NCBI GenBank assembly: GCA_946187605.1
Contig: CAMHRH010000058.1
Coordinates: 1 to 5,089, forward strand
DNA from: an uncultured Candidatus Saccharibacteria bacterium
Lineage (GTDB): Bacteria; Patescibacteriota; Saccharimonadia; Saccharimonadales; Saccharimonadaceae
Reading direction: 5' to 3'
Length of the DNA: 5,089 nucleotides
Part shown: one piece after another, positions 4,909-5,089 of the stretch
Position numbering within the stretch: position 1 is the stretch's first letter
Layout of the letters: the number at the start of each line of letters is the position of its first letter
Position numbers and translations under genes: made by a program
Notes under the pieces: model-generated
Seen by the model: the letters and a program-made list of their open reading frames with translations, nothing else
Databases searched by the model: none
Told to the model about the DNA's origin: nothing

Positions 4909-5089
4909 ATGAGAGATATTTTATCTAAGGCTAGTGATGGTCAGGAGAGAATCCTGACCATTATTGGTCCAACAGGGTCTGGAAAGACTGGGCTATCGAT
5001 TGATATTGCCTTAACGCTAAGTGAGCGGCGAGGAGTGTTTTTGCCGGATTGTGCCTGCGAGGTAATCTCGGCGGATTCGCGAGCAATAT
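4909..5089 (+). CDS. miaA: tRNA dimethylallyltransferase, N-terminal part (runs off the window)
   Basis: MiaA transfers the dimethylallyl group from DMAPP to N6 of A37 in tRNAs that read codons beginning with U. Sixty codons are visible. The P-loop G-P-T-G-S-G-K-T lies at 20-27, and the MiaA-type V-I-S-A-D-S-R-A-I motif at 52-60, in which the aspartate is the family's conserved catalytic residue. The position after D-S-R is alanine rather than the frequent glutamine. ATG 4909 is the only ATG before the P-loop; it makes the N-terminus about ten residues longer than usual, and its ribosome site (AGGGA overlapping the efp stop) is poor, so translation is probably coupled to efp. Arginine codons AGA, CGG and CGA contrast with the upstream genes. 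Between the D-S-R motif and the P-loop there is a loop with two cysteines (48, 50). The assignment is strong despite truncation. Confidence 0.92.
   Translation, partial: MRDILSKASDGQERILTIIGPTGSGKTGLSIDIALTLSERRGVFLPDCACEVISADSRAI
4937..4961 (+). other. Perfect 10-bp hairpin inside the start of miaA
   Basis: ATGGTCAGGA (4937-4946) pairs perfectly with TCCTGACCAT (4952-4961) around the loop GAGAA. A G-T and a T-A pair can extend the base. It covers miaA codons 10-18, starting 29 bases after the ATG. TTATT follows, but there is no clean T-run, so it is not a canonical terminator. It may reduce miaA expression relative to efp or serve as an RNA processing site, or be chance. Confidence 0.6.

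Noticed and set aside
5083..5086. Alanine instead of glutamine after D-S-R in MiaA as a loss of function
   Set aside because: This position varies among working MiaA proteins (the E. coli enzyme also lacks the glutamine there), and the catalytic aspartate and P-loop are intact.
1..5089. CRISPR arrays, tRNA or rRNA genes, insertion sequences, toxin-antitoxin or phage genes
   Set aside because: No spaced direct repeats, cloverleaf, transposase motif, terminal inverted repeats or recognisable defence or phage domains are visible.

Overview
The window reads as a compact bacterial chromosome segment with all genes on the + strand. The best taxonomic guess is Candidatus Saccharibacteria (TM7, Patescibacteria/CPR). 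That guess rests on an InlB-type repeat surface protein ending in an LPKTGP sorting signal, a very short cysteine-free S18, an EF-P with arginine at the loop tip, moderate GC, and short intergenic regions that pack a terminator and a promoter back to back. TGA is used as a stop (end of the 1033-1695 gene), and I saw no in-frame TGA in the conserved genes, so this does not look like the UGA=Gly lineages SR1/Gracilibacteria. The assignment is inference; no rRNA is present.

Layout. Bases 1-905 hold the 3' part of a cell-wall-anchored protein: three InlB/Flg_new-type repeats, a four-cysteine linker and an LPKTG sortase signal. Its reading frame is open to the left edge, so its start lies outside the window. 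Bases 906-3163 hold three unrecognised genes (220, 225 and 166 aa). Each has its own promoter-like sequence and leader, and each is followed by a strong intrinsic terminator. The first two, and more weakly the third, share a faint collinear residue pattern and may be diverged members of one family. Bases 3196-5089 hold a conserved housekeeping operon: promoter, structured leader, rpsF (S6), ssb, rpsR (S18), efp (EF-P), and the start of miaA (tRNA dimethylallyltransferase), which runs off the right edge.

How the genes work together. rpsF-ssb-rpsR is a classic bacterial cluster in which S6 and S18 bind each other on the 30S platform; the leader upstream of rpsF is a candidate autoregulatory site for that complex. 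efp and miaA add translation-elongation and tRNA-modification functions in the same transcription unit, with gaps of 3 to 15 bases between genes. Codon choice separates the groups. rpsF, ssb, rpsR and efp use almost only CGT/CGC for arginine, as highly expressed genes do. The unknown genes and miaA use AGA, AGG, CGA and CGG freely.

Two track-style starts look wrong. The gene after the surface protein should start at ATG 1033, not at TTG 949, because the -10 hexamer covers 949. rpsF should start at ATG 3314, not at GTG 3308, because 3308 lies inside the Shine-Dalgarno sequence. No gene-free stretch exceeds 300 bases. The most interesting material is the trio of unknown monocistronic genes, two structured leaders, and a perfect 10-bp hairpin inside the start of miaA.
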